Of a stretch of DNA of 20,267 nucleotides, positions 1 to 6,510 are shown piece by piece (position 1 is the first letter of the stretch; each line of letters begins with the position of its first letter). The position numbers and the translations under genes are program-made. Below the pieces are notes generated by a model that had not been told where the DNA came from, did no database searches, and was given only the letters and a program-made list of their open reading frames with translations. This DNA is from Synergistaceae bacterium UBA5560 (GTDB lineage: Bacteria; Synergistota; Synergistia; Synergistales; Aminiphilaceae): contig DIMS01000075.1 of NCBI GenBank assembly GCA_002425685.1, positions 1-20,267 of the forward strand, in the 5' to 3' direction.

Positions 1-49
1 AGCCCCCCTTCGCCCTTTCCGTTGTCGGCGTAGTTCCGGGAACCGCCGG

Positions 50-68
50 AACGGCTCAAAAACGGCTC
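50..68. repeat. Direct repeat AACGGCTC x2, 11 bp apart
   Basis: AACGGCTC occurs at 50-57 and again at 61-68, so the copies are 11 bp apart, about one helical turn. They lie beyond the terminator of the aldehyde oxidoreductase unit and so belong to whatever lies left of the window. Same-face direct repeats are typical of activator or response-regulator sites, but nothing else here supports a function. Confidence 0.4.
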
Positions 69-77
69 CGGGAGCAC

Positions 78-105
78 AAAAAAGAGGTTCCCCGAAGGGA
101 ACCTC
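78..105 (-). terminator. Intrinsic terminator of the ferredoxin-AOR-MoaD unit
   Basis: A 9-bp perfect stem (84-92 with 97-105, loop CGAA) is followed on the minus strand by six T (83-78). It lies 31 nt past the stop codon of the MoaD-like gene and closes the three-gene minus-strand unit. Confidence 0.9.
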
Positions 106-135
106 AGTAATCGCAGAGTTTTTACGCGGCAGAAA

Positions 136-333
136 TCACCCTCCGCTGATCATGTGAATGATCTGTACTCTGGAGCCGTCCTGGACAAGCGTCTCGGCGA
201 AACGATCCCTCGGGACCGGTACGTCGTCGATCCACACGGCGAGCATGGGGAACGTAAACCGCTTTTCCGCAATGACATCCTGTACCGTCAGATGCGGGCG
301 CCAGGGGAAAGCGTCTCCGTTCACGGTGATCAT
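136..333 (-). CDS. MoaD/ThiS-family sulfur-carrier-like protein
   Basis: This 65-aa protein starts MITVNGDAF and ends MISGG. Size, the beta-grasp-like N-terminus and the terminal Gly-Gly are those of MoaD/ThiS sulfur carriers, whose C-terminal glycine is adenylated and thiocarboxylated to donate sulfur, for MoaD into molybdopterin. The ATG at 333 is preceded by GAGGAG 12 nt away, slightly far. The gene follows the AOR stop by 42 nt and precedes the terminator, so it is the last gene of that unit. By position (inference) it would serve synthesis of the tungsto/molybdopterin cofactor of the AOR. A thiamine or other sulfur-relay role cannot be excluded, because no activating E1-like enzyme is visible here. 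Confidence 0.75.
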   Translation of the reverse strand: MITVNGDAFPWRPHLTVQDVIAEKRFTFPMLAVWIDDVPVPRDRFAETLVQDGSRVQIIHMISGG

Positions 334-375
334 CGGGGGCTCACTCTCCTCGCTTTTTCCGTGAAGAATACCGGC

Positions 376-2556
376 TCAGCGGTAGTCGTCCTCGGCGGTA
401 CTGTATTTCTCCACGATGGCAACGAGTTCGGGCAGATCCATGCCGAGTTCCTTGAGTTTCGCCAGTGTGGGAATCCCCTTCCTGTTCCAGCCGCGCCGTT
501 TGTAGACCGTGTCCTTCAGCACCTGCCACACGCCTCGGCGGTGTTCCTGAAGTTTTTTGATCTTCTCTTCCGTGGAGAGTCCCTTCGGGTCGATGCCCGT
601 CTCCTCAAGGAGCTTGGCGTCGTGGTACTCCTTACGAGCGTCCCATTCGTCCGGGAAGACCGGCGCGAGAGCGCGATCGGGAATATTGTGCACGGCATTC
701 CCCTTTTGCATGCGGACCTGGAAGAGGCGCTGGAAGTTGTAGACCCGCTCGGACATGGAGATGAGGTCTTCCTTCGTGACGGTCTGGCCCGTGACGGCGT
801 TGAAGATGTCCACGTAGTTCTGCACGTGCTCGGGAACGCGGGCTGCTTCCTGAGGCTTGTACCTGGTGTGGTTGTCCTCGGGCTCGATGTCGTTCCAGGG
901 GAGCTTGCAGAGTCCCGCCAGAGAGAACCAAGTGCGGAAGTTGGGGAAGTAGTGGAGTGCCTCGGCCTTGTCCTCGAAGGAGGGAATCTGCTTGTTCACC
1001 ATGTCCATGAAGATGAGCCACGCCTCGTCGTGCTGCGGTCCCTTGAGGGTGAGGAAATAGCCGCCCCACTGGGCGATGGATTCTTTGCACATGTACTGGG
1101 AGGTCTCGATACCCTGCCCTTCCATGGCGATTTTTTCCATGGTCTCTCTGGGTGCGCCGTACTTCTCGGCGAAGATGGATTTCATCTTGCGGCTTCCCTT
1201 GCCCACGGCAAGGGCGAAATCATCCTTGCCCTCGGCCATGCGATGGATGAGTTCCATCATGGCGTCCTTGTTGCCGAAGTGAAGGTCGAGTCCGTTGGTC
1301 TTTTTCGTGTCAAGGAACCCCAGTTCGAAGCACTCGCAGACGAAGGCGAGGGAGGTCCCCAGGGAGATGGTGTCCATGGCGTAATGGTCGGCGTAAAAAT
1401 TCGCTTCCACGGTCCACTCCGGATCGTAGACGCCCACGTTGCTGCCGAGTCCCGCGGCCGTCTCGTACTCCGGACCGTCCACGATGACCTTCTGTCCCTT
1501 CAGGGGGCCGGTCTTGAGCTCGAAGCCGTCCACGGCCTTCGCACAGGCCATGGAACAGCCATACCAGCATCCATCGGGCATGTTCTGGGTGAAGAGAGCC
1601 TTGTATTTCTCGGAATGGATCCGGGCGCGGTTTCCCTCGGGATCGACGGGATGCTGGCCGAACTTGAAGTTGTGCGTGGGGAGAATGTTGTATTCGTCCA
1701 TGATCTCGTTCAGGTGAGCGGTGCCGATGGTGCGCATCTTGCACTGCACGTCGTCGAAATCGTGGATTTCCTTGTGGAGCTTCACGCCCGCCTTCTGGAG
1801 GACGCTCACGTCCACGGGATTGTTCTCCGTCCCCTTGACGTTGCTGTACTTCACGACCAGAGCAGCGACCTTCTTGTCCCGGAGAACCGTGCCGCCGCCG
1901 CCGCGTCCGTACTGCTTCAGACGGGGTGCCTTTCTGCGCACGTCGTAGAAGCTGGCGTTGACGCAGCCGAGGAAGGTCGTCTCCGCAGCCTTGCCCATGC
2001 AGATGACGGAGATGTTCCGCTTGTCCGCCTCGTCTTTGGCGAAGTGGTCATGGAGCGTTTCACTGACGGTGTAGGCGTTGACGTCCTTGAGGGGGGATTC
2101 GAAGATTTGGATTTTTCCCTCGTCGCCGTCGATGTAGACGATGATGTCCCGGTCGGCCTTGCCCTGAATCTCGAGCGCGTCGAAGCCGGAGAACTTGAGC
2201 AGGGGGCCGAAATAGCCGCCGGAATTGCTGTCGTAGCTTTGCTCCGAAAGGGGCGAGATGAAGGCCGAGTAGGATTTGCCCGACCCGGGATACTGAGTGA
2301 TGCCGCAGAGGGGGCCGCCCGCCACGACCCATTCGTTCTCAGGATCGTTCCACTTGGTATCCTCCGTGACGGCGTCCCAGAGGAGTTTCAGGTCGAAGCC
2401 GCGTCCGCCTGTGAATTTGGCGATCATCTCGTCGGAGACGTCCTTGATGCGCATCTCCGGCGTTCCGACGTTGAGGTAGAGGGTCTTGCGCGTATATCCC
2501 CGATCGATTCGCGTCGGGGTGTAGGACCATTCCTTGAGAAGGTTCATCTTTTCCAT
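376..2556 (-). CDS. aor: Aldehyde:ferredoxin oxidoreductase, tungstopterin family
   Basis: The enzyme family oxidises aldehydes to carboxylic acids and reduces ferredoxin, using a bis-pterin W (or Mo) centre and one [4Fe-4S] cluster. The protein has 726 aa, longer than the roughly 600-aa archaeal AOR. Family signatures are GGRGFD (about 50-55), GRGGGGTVLRDKK (about 217-229), the cluster cysteines C330-x3-C334-x3-C338 with a distal C550, and GPEYET (361-366). The pterin motifs DxxGLD and DxxGLC appear as D390-HYAM-D395 and S545-LAGLC550, so the second has Ser for Asp. The ATG at 2556 has AAGGAGG 11 nt upstream. The frame is open further upstream, but that part overlaps the ferredoxin gene. It lies 35 nt after the ferredoxin gene and 42 nt before the MoaD-like gene. 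The substrate is unknown; aldehydes from amino-acid catabolism are plausible. YdhV-like and other long AOR paralogues are alternatives within the family. Confidence 0.95.
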   Translation of the reverse strand: MEKMNLLKEWSYTPTRIDRGYTRKTLYLNVGTPEMRIKDVSDEMIAKFTGGRGFDLKLLWDAVTEDTKWNDPENEWVVAGGPLCGITQYPGSGKSYSAFISPLSEQSYDSNSGGYFGPLLKFSGFDALEIQGKADRDIIVYIDGDEGKIQIFESPLKDVNAYTVSETLHDHFAKDEADKRNISVICMGKAAETTFLGCVNASFYDVRRKAPRLKQYGRGGGGTVLRDKKVAALVVKYSNVKGTENNPVDVSVLQKAGVKLHKEIHDFDDVQCKMRTIGTAHLNEIMDEYNILPTHNFKFGQHPVDPEGNRARIHSEKYKALFTQNMPDGCWYGCSMACAKAVDGFELKTGPLKGQKVIVDGPEYETAAGLGSNVGVYDPEWTVEANFYADHYAMDTISLGTSLAFVCECFELGFLDTKKTNGLDLHFGNKDAMMELIHRMAEGKDDFALAVGKGSRKMKSIFAEKYGAPRETMEKIAMEGQGIETSQYMCKESIAQWGGYFLTLKGPQHDEAWLIFMDMVNKQIPSFEDKAEALHYFPNFRTWFSLAGLCKLPWNDIEPEDNHTRYKPQEAARVPEHVQNYVDIFNAVTGQTVTKEDLISMSERVYNFQRLFQVRMQKGNAVHNIPDRALAPVFPDEWDARKEYHDAKLLEETGIDPKGLSTEEKIKKLQEHRRGVWQVLKDTVYKRRGWNRKGIPTLAKLKELGMDLPELVAIVEKYSTAEDDYR

Positions 2557-2591
2557 ATTTCCGTGTCCCTCCTTCTTCAATCCCCGAGCGA

Positions 2592-2978
2592 TCACTCGTT
2601 CACCAGCTCGAGGGCTCCGGCGGGGCATTTCTTCGCGCAGAGACCACAGGCGATGCACTTGAACGGTTCCGTCTGGACGGACGCCTCGAAGAACATGCTC
2701 AGGGTCGGGCAGAAGCCGACGCACATGAGACAGGACGTGCATTTCTTCTTGTCCACCTGAACCACGCCGTTCTTGTCGCGATAGAGCGCTTCCGTGGGGC
2801 AGACAGCCATGCACGTGCCGCATTGGTTGCAGGCGTTGAGATGCTGCTTTCCGTCCTTCTCCGTCACTTTGATCCGGGCGAGCTTCGGATCATCCTTCTT
2901 GAAATACGTGGTGGAACAGACCTTCATGCACTCTCCGCAATTGACGCATTTCTCCGCATACGTCTTCAGCCACCGCAA
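2592..2978 (-). CDS. Four-cluster [4Fe-4S] ferredoxin, AOR partner subunit
   Basis: This 128-aa protein is almost entirely four CxxCxxCxxxC motifs: C11-C21, C50-C60, C80-C90 and C108-C118. Each can bind a [4Fe-4S] cluster, three of them followed by the usual Pro. No signal peptide or membrane segment is seen, so it should be cytoplasmic. HycB-like electron-transfer subunits look like this and often accompany long AOR paralogues. I chose the TTG at 2978 because AAAGGGGGG lies 6 nt upstream and no ATG stands near the first cysteine motif; translation then begins MRWLKTYAEKC. It is the first gene of the unit, about 90 nt below a good promoter. Its inferred role is to take electrons from the AOR and pass them to a soluble carrier or another oxidoreductase. 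Confidence 0.9.
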   Translation of the reverse strand: MRWLKTYAEKCVNCGECMKVCSTTYFKKDDPKLARIKVTEKDGKQHLNACNQCGTCMAVCPTEALYRDKNGVVQVDKKKCTSCLMCVGFCPTLSMFFEASVQTEPFKCIACGLCAKKCPAGALELVNE

Positions 2979-3076
2979 AAGAAACCCCCCTTTGAAACTT
3001 CGTTCCGAATGGTCGTGTCCGTCCTGCTCTGCGTGCGCACTGTGTGCAACATACTCCCCCGCGAAATCTTCCCTAC

Positions 3077-3105
3077 ATAGTACAAGATTGCATGCCGTGG
3101 CGCAA
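3077..3105 (-). promoter_or_regulatory. Sigma70-like promoter of the ferredoxin-AOR unit
   Basis: On the minus strand TTGCGC (3105-3100) is followed after 17 bp by TACTAT (3082-3077). Transcription would start near 3070, giving a leader of about 90 nt before the TTG start at 2978. Confidence 0.6.
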
Positions 3106-3349
3106 GAGACAAGGGGGATCGTCCGCACGTATGTGAACGTTGCGAGAAAAGGAGCGGCCTTCTTGTGTAGTTCGGATTTTTTGTGGTTCCCGTGCGGTGA
3201 CTGGTTTCGGGAGAAAAGGTGCATCGCAGCGGAGGCTTGCGCTCTTTTTTCCGGGGACCAAAGGACGGAAGCATAGAAAAACCATGAGGGAAGAGGTTGT
3301 GCCGGAGCAGGGTTGTGCCGTCTCGGGAGGGTGTTCCCGCAGGGGATCA
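3106..3349. other. Intergenic stretch with a 10-bp direct repeat
   Basis: No gene is supported between the AOR-unit promoter and the tRNA-Pro promoter. GGTTGTGCCG occurs at 3295-3304 and 3311-3320, 16 bp apart and about 30 bp upstream of the tRNA promoter -35. Nothing else is recognisable. Confidence 0.4.
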
Positions 3350-3379
3350 TTGACGCTCCGCGTTCTTGGGTGTTACAAT
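3350..3379 (+). promoter_or_regulatory. tRNA-Pro promoter
   Basis: TTGACG (3350-3355), an 18-bp spacer, and TACAAT (3374-3379). The expected start lies just upstream of the mature tRNA 5' end at 3390, so the precursor would have a very short leader. Confidence 0.8.
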
Positions 3380-3389
3380 GCCTCCGGCT

Positions 3390-3467
3390 CGGGGCGTAGC
3401 GCAGCCTGGCTAGCGCGCCTGGTTCGGGACTAGGAGGCCGGAGGTTCAAATCCTCTCGCCCCGACCA
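3390..3467 (+). tRNA. tRNA-Pro(CGG)
   Basis: A complete cloverleaf of 78 nt with encoded CCA. The acceptor stem pairs CGGGGCG with CGCCCCG. The anticodon stem pairs CCTGG with CTAGG, including one G-T pair, around the loop TTCGGGA. The anticodon CGG reads CCG. The T arm carries the standard GGTTCAAATCC. It is a single-gene unit with its own promoter; a U-tract hairpin lies about 110 nt downstream. Confidence 0.97.
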
Positions 3468-3576
3468 AGTTGAGACGACGAAACGAGAGTGGCTTGACCA
3501 TCTCGGAAAAAGGTTTCGCAAGGGGAGGATTTTCACCGCGAGGCGGTTGAGATTCTCCCCTTGTTGCGTTTTTCGC

Positions 3577-3598
3577 ACGGCCCTTGCGCCGTTTTTTT
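3577..3598 (+). terminator. Probable terminator downstream of tRNA-Pro
   Basis: A 5-bp GC-rich stem ACGGC/GCCGT (3577-3581 with 3588-3592) runs into seven T (3592-3598). A second stem just upstream pairs CAAGGGGA with TCCCCTTG across about 30 nt (roughly 3519-3564) and is followed by a shorter T-run. The two together probably end the tRNA transcript. Confidence 0.6.
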
Positions 3599-3779
3599 GC
3601 TCTTCGCTGCAACGGCGCTTTGTGTTCGGATGGCTCCGGGGTTGTGTGTGGAAAGGCCATCCCGGGAACATTGCGCCTCGTATTCGTTCGCTCTTTCTCG
3701 TTCGCCTGCACCGTCTCGCTCGACACCGCGAACGCTCTTCTTCGCCCCCGCTTCATTCCATGGTCGCTCGCCTCTTCAT
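3599..3779. other. Intergenic DNA with no recognised content
   Basis: Between the plus-strand terminator after tRNA-Pro and the minus-strand terminator of the flavoprotein gene I see no plausible gene, promoter or repeat. Reading frames through it lack ribosome-binding sites and family resemblance. Confidence 0.4.
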
Positions 3780-3807
3780 AAAAAAAGGAGAAGCATCTTG
3801 TTCTCCT
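3780..3807 (-). terminator. Intrinsic terminator of the CoADR-like gene
   Basis: A 7-bp stem (AGGAGAA at 3786-3792 with TTCTCCT at 3801-3807, 8-nt loop) is followed on the minus strand by a run of T (3786-3780). It lies 60 nt below the stop codon at 3867. Confidence 0.8.
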
Positions 3808-3866
3808 GTTTCGGGGCGGCGTTCTTGTTCAGTGTCGGAGGCGAATTCCAGGGGAAAACGACAGGG

Positions 3867-5225
3867 TCACACGAGTTTTTCGAGCTGCCGTGCTGCCACC
3901 TGGACTGGATCCCAGACGGGGGAGAAGGGAGGCGAGTAGGCAAGGTCAAGATCGACCATGGCCTGTACGGTCAATCCTGCGGAGAGCGCCGTGGCCACGA
4001 CGTCAATGCGTTTGGCCGCGCCGGCGCCCCCCGTGATCTGTCCTCCGAGCAGTTTTCCCGTGCCCTTCTCCGCGAGGAGTTTCACCGTCACGGGCTCCGC
4101 GTCCGGATAATAGGAAGCCTTCGTCTCCGCCGAAATGGTGGCTGTCACGACGGGAAGCTTCAGTGAGGTCGCCTCCTCTTCGGAAAGTCCCGTGCGTCCG
4201 ATCTCGCAGGAGCAGATGCGGCAGATGGCGGTGCCCGCCGTGCCGGGAAAGGTGGTGTCACCTCCGGCGATGGAAATGCCCGCCACGCGGCCCGTCTTGT
4301 TCGCGATGGTCCCCAGGGCGACATGGGTGGGGCGACCGCTCACGAGATGCCGCACCTCCGCGCAGTCCCCCGCGGCCCAGACATCCGGAAGAGCGGTGCG
4401 CATCCGCTCGTCGGTGCGGATGGCGCCTTGCACCCCGAGGGGAATGCCCGCTTCCGCCGCCAGTTTCGAGTTGGGGCGGACTCCCAGGGCGAGGATCACC
4501 AGGTCGGTCTGAAGGATCCGCCGGTCCGTGACCACCGCGCCGACGCGGGTTCCCTCCAATTCGAATCCTGTCAGCGATTCTCCGAGAAAGAGGCGTATTT
4601 CCGCCTTTTCCAGCGCTTTCGCCACGGAATCCGCCATGTCCGGATCCAGGGTCTTCATGACCTGGGGTGCCCGTTCCACCACGGTCACCTCCATCCCGAG
4701 GTGACATCGGAGCGCCTCGGCCATTTCCAGGCCGATGTAGCCGCTTCCGACGACGATCGCCCGCCGCGGACGCATCTCCTCAAGAAAACGCTTGAGGCGC
4801 AAGGCGTTTTCGAGGGTGTTGACGACGAAGATCCCCCGGTTCTCTTTCCCGGGGACATCGGGGAGGAGTGGTTCTGTCCCCGTGGCGAGGAGAAGGGCGT
4901 CGAAAGCGAGCTCGCCCGGGTCGCCGGTAGGGACGGAACGAAACCGCACCGTGCGGCGGCCGAGGTCAATGGCTTCCACCTCCGTCAGCACCCTTGCGTC
5001 GATGTCGTGCTCTTCCTGGAATTCCCTGGGGGATCTCGCGATGAGACGCCGGTCGTCGGCGACGAGGCCTCCGATGTAGAAGGGAATGCCGCACGCGGCA
5101 TAGGACGTGTGCGGTCCCCGTTCGAAGACCACGATGTCCATATCCTTGCGCAGACGCCGCACCTGCGATGCTGCGGACATGCCTGCCGCATCGCCTCCTA
5201 CCACGACGAGCCGCTGCCTTGCCAT
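3867..5225 (-). CDS. CoA-disulfide reductase-type FAD/NAD(P) oxidoreductase
   Basis: A 452-aa flavoprotein of the single-cysteine branch of pyridine-nucleotide disulfide oxidoreductases (CoA-disulfide/persulfide reductase, NADH oxidase). The FAD-binding GGDAAG lies at about 10-15. The redox Cys is C45 in SYAACGIPFYIGG. The NAD(P)-binding VGSGYIGLE lies at 159-167, the second FAD motif AAGDCAE at 284-290, and the dimerisation domain is C-terminal. That domain ends YSPPFSPVWDPV, the family's tyrosine-containing C-terminal motif. Odd is the cysteine-rich CRICSC (335-340), at a point where I recall relatives having no cysteines. GGGAGGTG stands 7 nt before the ATG. The gene is monocistronic with its own terminator and divergent from an exported DUF2993-like protein. 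The likely role is redox or persulfide control of low-molecular thiols; NADH oxidase or polysulfide reductase are alternatives. Confidence 0.85.
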   Translation of the reverse strand: MARQRLVVVGGDAAGMSAASQVRRLRKDMDIVVFERGPHTSYAACGIPFYIGGLVADDRRLIARSPREFQEEHDIDARVLTEVEAIDLGRRTVRFRSVPTGDPGELAFDALLLATGTEPLLPDVPGKENRGIFVVNTLENALRLKRFLEEMRPRRAIVVGSGYIGLEMAEALRCHLGMEVTVVERAPQVMKTLDPDMADSVAKALEKAEIRLFLGESLTGFELEGTRVGAVVTDRRILQTDLVILALGVRPNSKLAAEAGIPLGVQGAIRTDERMRTALPDVWAAGDCAEVRHLVSGRPTHVALGTIANKTGRVAGISIAGGDTTFPGTAGTAICRICSCEIGRTGLSEEEATSLKLPVVTATISAETKASYYPDAEPVTVKLLAEKGTGKLLGGQITGGAGAAKRIDVVATALSAGLTVQAMVDLDLAYSPPFSPVWDPVQVAARQLEKLV

Positions 5226-5280
5226 GGAGACGCACCTCCCTCGGGGTCCGCTTCCGCCGGGTTGTTCCGGTGAAAAGACG

Positions 5281-5295
5281 GTGGAACCATTCTAC
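5281..5295 (+). repeat. Intergenic 15-bp imperfect inverted repeat, copy 1
   Basis: GTGGAACCATTCTAC consists of half-sites GTGGAA and TTCTAC around CCA. It lies in the divergent region, 55 bp upstream of the CoADR-like start. On the minus strand it contains TAGAAT (5291-5286), a possible -10 box for that gene. Related copies lie at 14996-15010 and 20039-20053. Confidence 0.45.
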
Positions 5296-5349
5296 GTCAT
5301 TTCGGAGCGAGGTGGGTATCTTGGCGGAGGAAGGGGTGTCTCCGTCATG

Positions 5350-5355
5350 TATAAT
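5350..5355 (+). promoter_or_regulatory. Candidate -10 box for the DUF2993-like gene
   Basis: A perfect TATAAT lies 49 nt upstream of the GTG start at 5405. No good -35 is found at 16-18 bp; the nearest resemblance, TTGGCG at 5321-5326, is 23 bp away. The site would need an activator or be weak. Confidence 0.35.
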
Positions 5356-5404
5356 GACAAGGGTTTGTCTCGCCCCCGTGTCGTGTGCAGAAGGAGGAGT
5401 GTCC

Positions 5405-6208
5405 GTGTTCCGAGGACGAAGCCGTACCGTCGTCATGCTGTTCGTTCTGGCAGCCCTGGGTCTCGCGGGTGCCGCAGCCGCCTTTGCCGAAGAAGCCTCC
5501 CGGATCCCCGCCGCGGAGGAGGTCCGCCCCGCCTCCAAGATCCTCTTCGAGAATTTTCTCAGAGAACTCACTCCGGAAAAGCTCACCATGATCGTCGACG
5601 AGGAGCCGGATGCGACGGGAAGAATCCGCCGCCTCTATCTCGACATGCAGGGACCCCGGATCGGTGGCGTGCGGGTGGAGTACATGCGGGTGGAGGCTCT
5701 GGATGTGCAGTGTAACCCTGTGGAGGAATGGACCCGGGAGACGGAGACGCCCATCGAGGTGCGGAGTGTCCTGATGGCCTACACGGAGGCGGCCATCACG
5801 GAAAAAGACATCAACGACGATCTCATCAGAAAGCAGATCGGCGAGGACGACGCGAACTGGAAGAAACTGTCCCTCGATTTCAGCCCTGAAGGGCTCTATG
5901 CAAGGGGATATTACCACGTGAAGTTTCTCTTCTCCCTGGACATTCTCATTGAACTTCGGGGAAAGCTGGGCATCCGCGAGGGGAAGCAGATCTGGCTTGA
6001 GGAGTACGGTTTCAAGCTCAACCGGGTGGATGTGCCGGATTTCCTCGCCGACAGAGCGGTGGCGCAGCTTCAGCCCATTCTCGACCTGGGGCGCTTTCTC
6101 TTTCCTGTGCGTCTGGATACGCTCGTCATGGACGACGAGAAGGTCCGCCTCGCCGGGAGAGTCTTGCCCCAGCGCTTCGAGGGTGTCGTCTACACCTACG
6201 GGGAATAG
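5405..6208 (+). CDS. Exported DUF2993/LmeA-like protein
   Basis: A 267-aa protein with a clear signal peptide: basic RGRSR, a hydrophobic stretch, and AFA before E29, so the mature protein starts near residue 29. The rest follows the DUF2993 (LmeA-like) pattern: a segment AITEKDINDDLIRK, then beta-rich stretches such as LSLDFSPEGLYARGYY, and a late helix LADRAVAQLQPILDL before a final strand pair. The family is thought to bind or hand over envelope lipids. That is family knowledge, not proven here. The GTG at 5405 is chosen for AAGGAGG at 7-nt spacing and because it gives a proper signal peptide; an in-frame GTG at 5399 sits too close to the ribosome-binding site. No partner gene follows. Confidence 0.75.
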   Translation: MFRGRSRTVVMLFVLAALGLAGAAAAFAEEASRIPAAEEVRPASKILFENFLRELTPEKLTMIVDEEPDATGRIRRLYLDMQGPRIGGVRVEYMRVEALDVQCNPVEEWTRETETPIEVRSVLMAYTEAAITEKDINDDLIRKQIGEDDANWKKLSLDFSPEGLYARGYYHVKFLFSLDILIELRGKLGIREGKQIWLEEYGFKLNRVDVPDFLADRAVAQLQPILDLGRFLFPVRLDTLVMDDEKVRLAGRVLPQRFEGVVYTYGE

Positions 6209-6510
6209 GAGAGCCCGAGGCCCAGGGTGAGGGTGCCGCCGGGACATCGAGGCGCCGGCCCCCGGAGAAGGACAGGAAGGAATTTGCCTTTTTCGCCCAC
6301 GGAAGGAGACCGAAACGTGCCGGTCCGGGGACGGATATACCCTGTCCTCACGTCTTCCTCGGTGTCCACGAAGATGAAACGACTGTTGTGGACGGTTGGT
6401 GACGCGGTGTGACATTTTTCGCGGAATTTTTGGGTGAGGCGTGTTTTTCGTCGGGTTTTCGACAACGGTTCGACAGTTCTTGGACTCTTCTGCGAGGGAG
6501 GCGGTACTGT
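6209..6510. other. Intergenic region before the M23 peptidase
   Basis: About 300 nt with no supported gene. The first half is GC-rich without a T-tract, so no intrinsic terminator for the DUF2993-like gene is evident. The second half is AT-richer and holds the TTCGACA direct repeat listed separately. No convincing -35/-10 pair was found. Confidence 0.4.
6458..6475 (+). repeat. Direct repeat TTCGACA x2, 11 bp apart
   Basis: TTCGACA occurs at 6458-6464 and 6469-6475, 11 bp apart and 35 bp before the GTG start of the LysM-M23 gene. One-helical-turn direct repeats are common response-regulator sites; this is only a candidate. Confidence 0.35.

Noticed and set aside
154..2760. An 868-codon open frame on the plus strand
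   Set aside because: It runs antisense to the AOR and ferredoxin genes, whose motifs are unmistakable; long antisense frames are usual in GC-rich DNA, and this one shows no domain or ribosome-binding site.
2592..3671. A 359-aa version of the ferredoxin
   Set aside because: The N-terminal two thirds cross the promoter and the antisense strand of tRNA-Pro and include the artefact GREDLNLRPPSPEP. Only the part from the TTG at 2978 is supported.
3430..3756. A minus-strand protein ending GARGFEPPAS
   Set aside because: This ending is the well-known false translation of the antisense strand of a tRNA gene, here tRNA-Pro; the frame is not a gene.
4323..5273. A 316-codon plus-strand frame opposite the flavoprotein gene
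   Set aside because: It is antisense to a clear FAD/NAD(P) oxidoreductase, with no motif and no ribosome-binding site.
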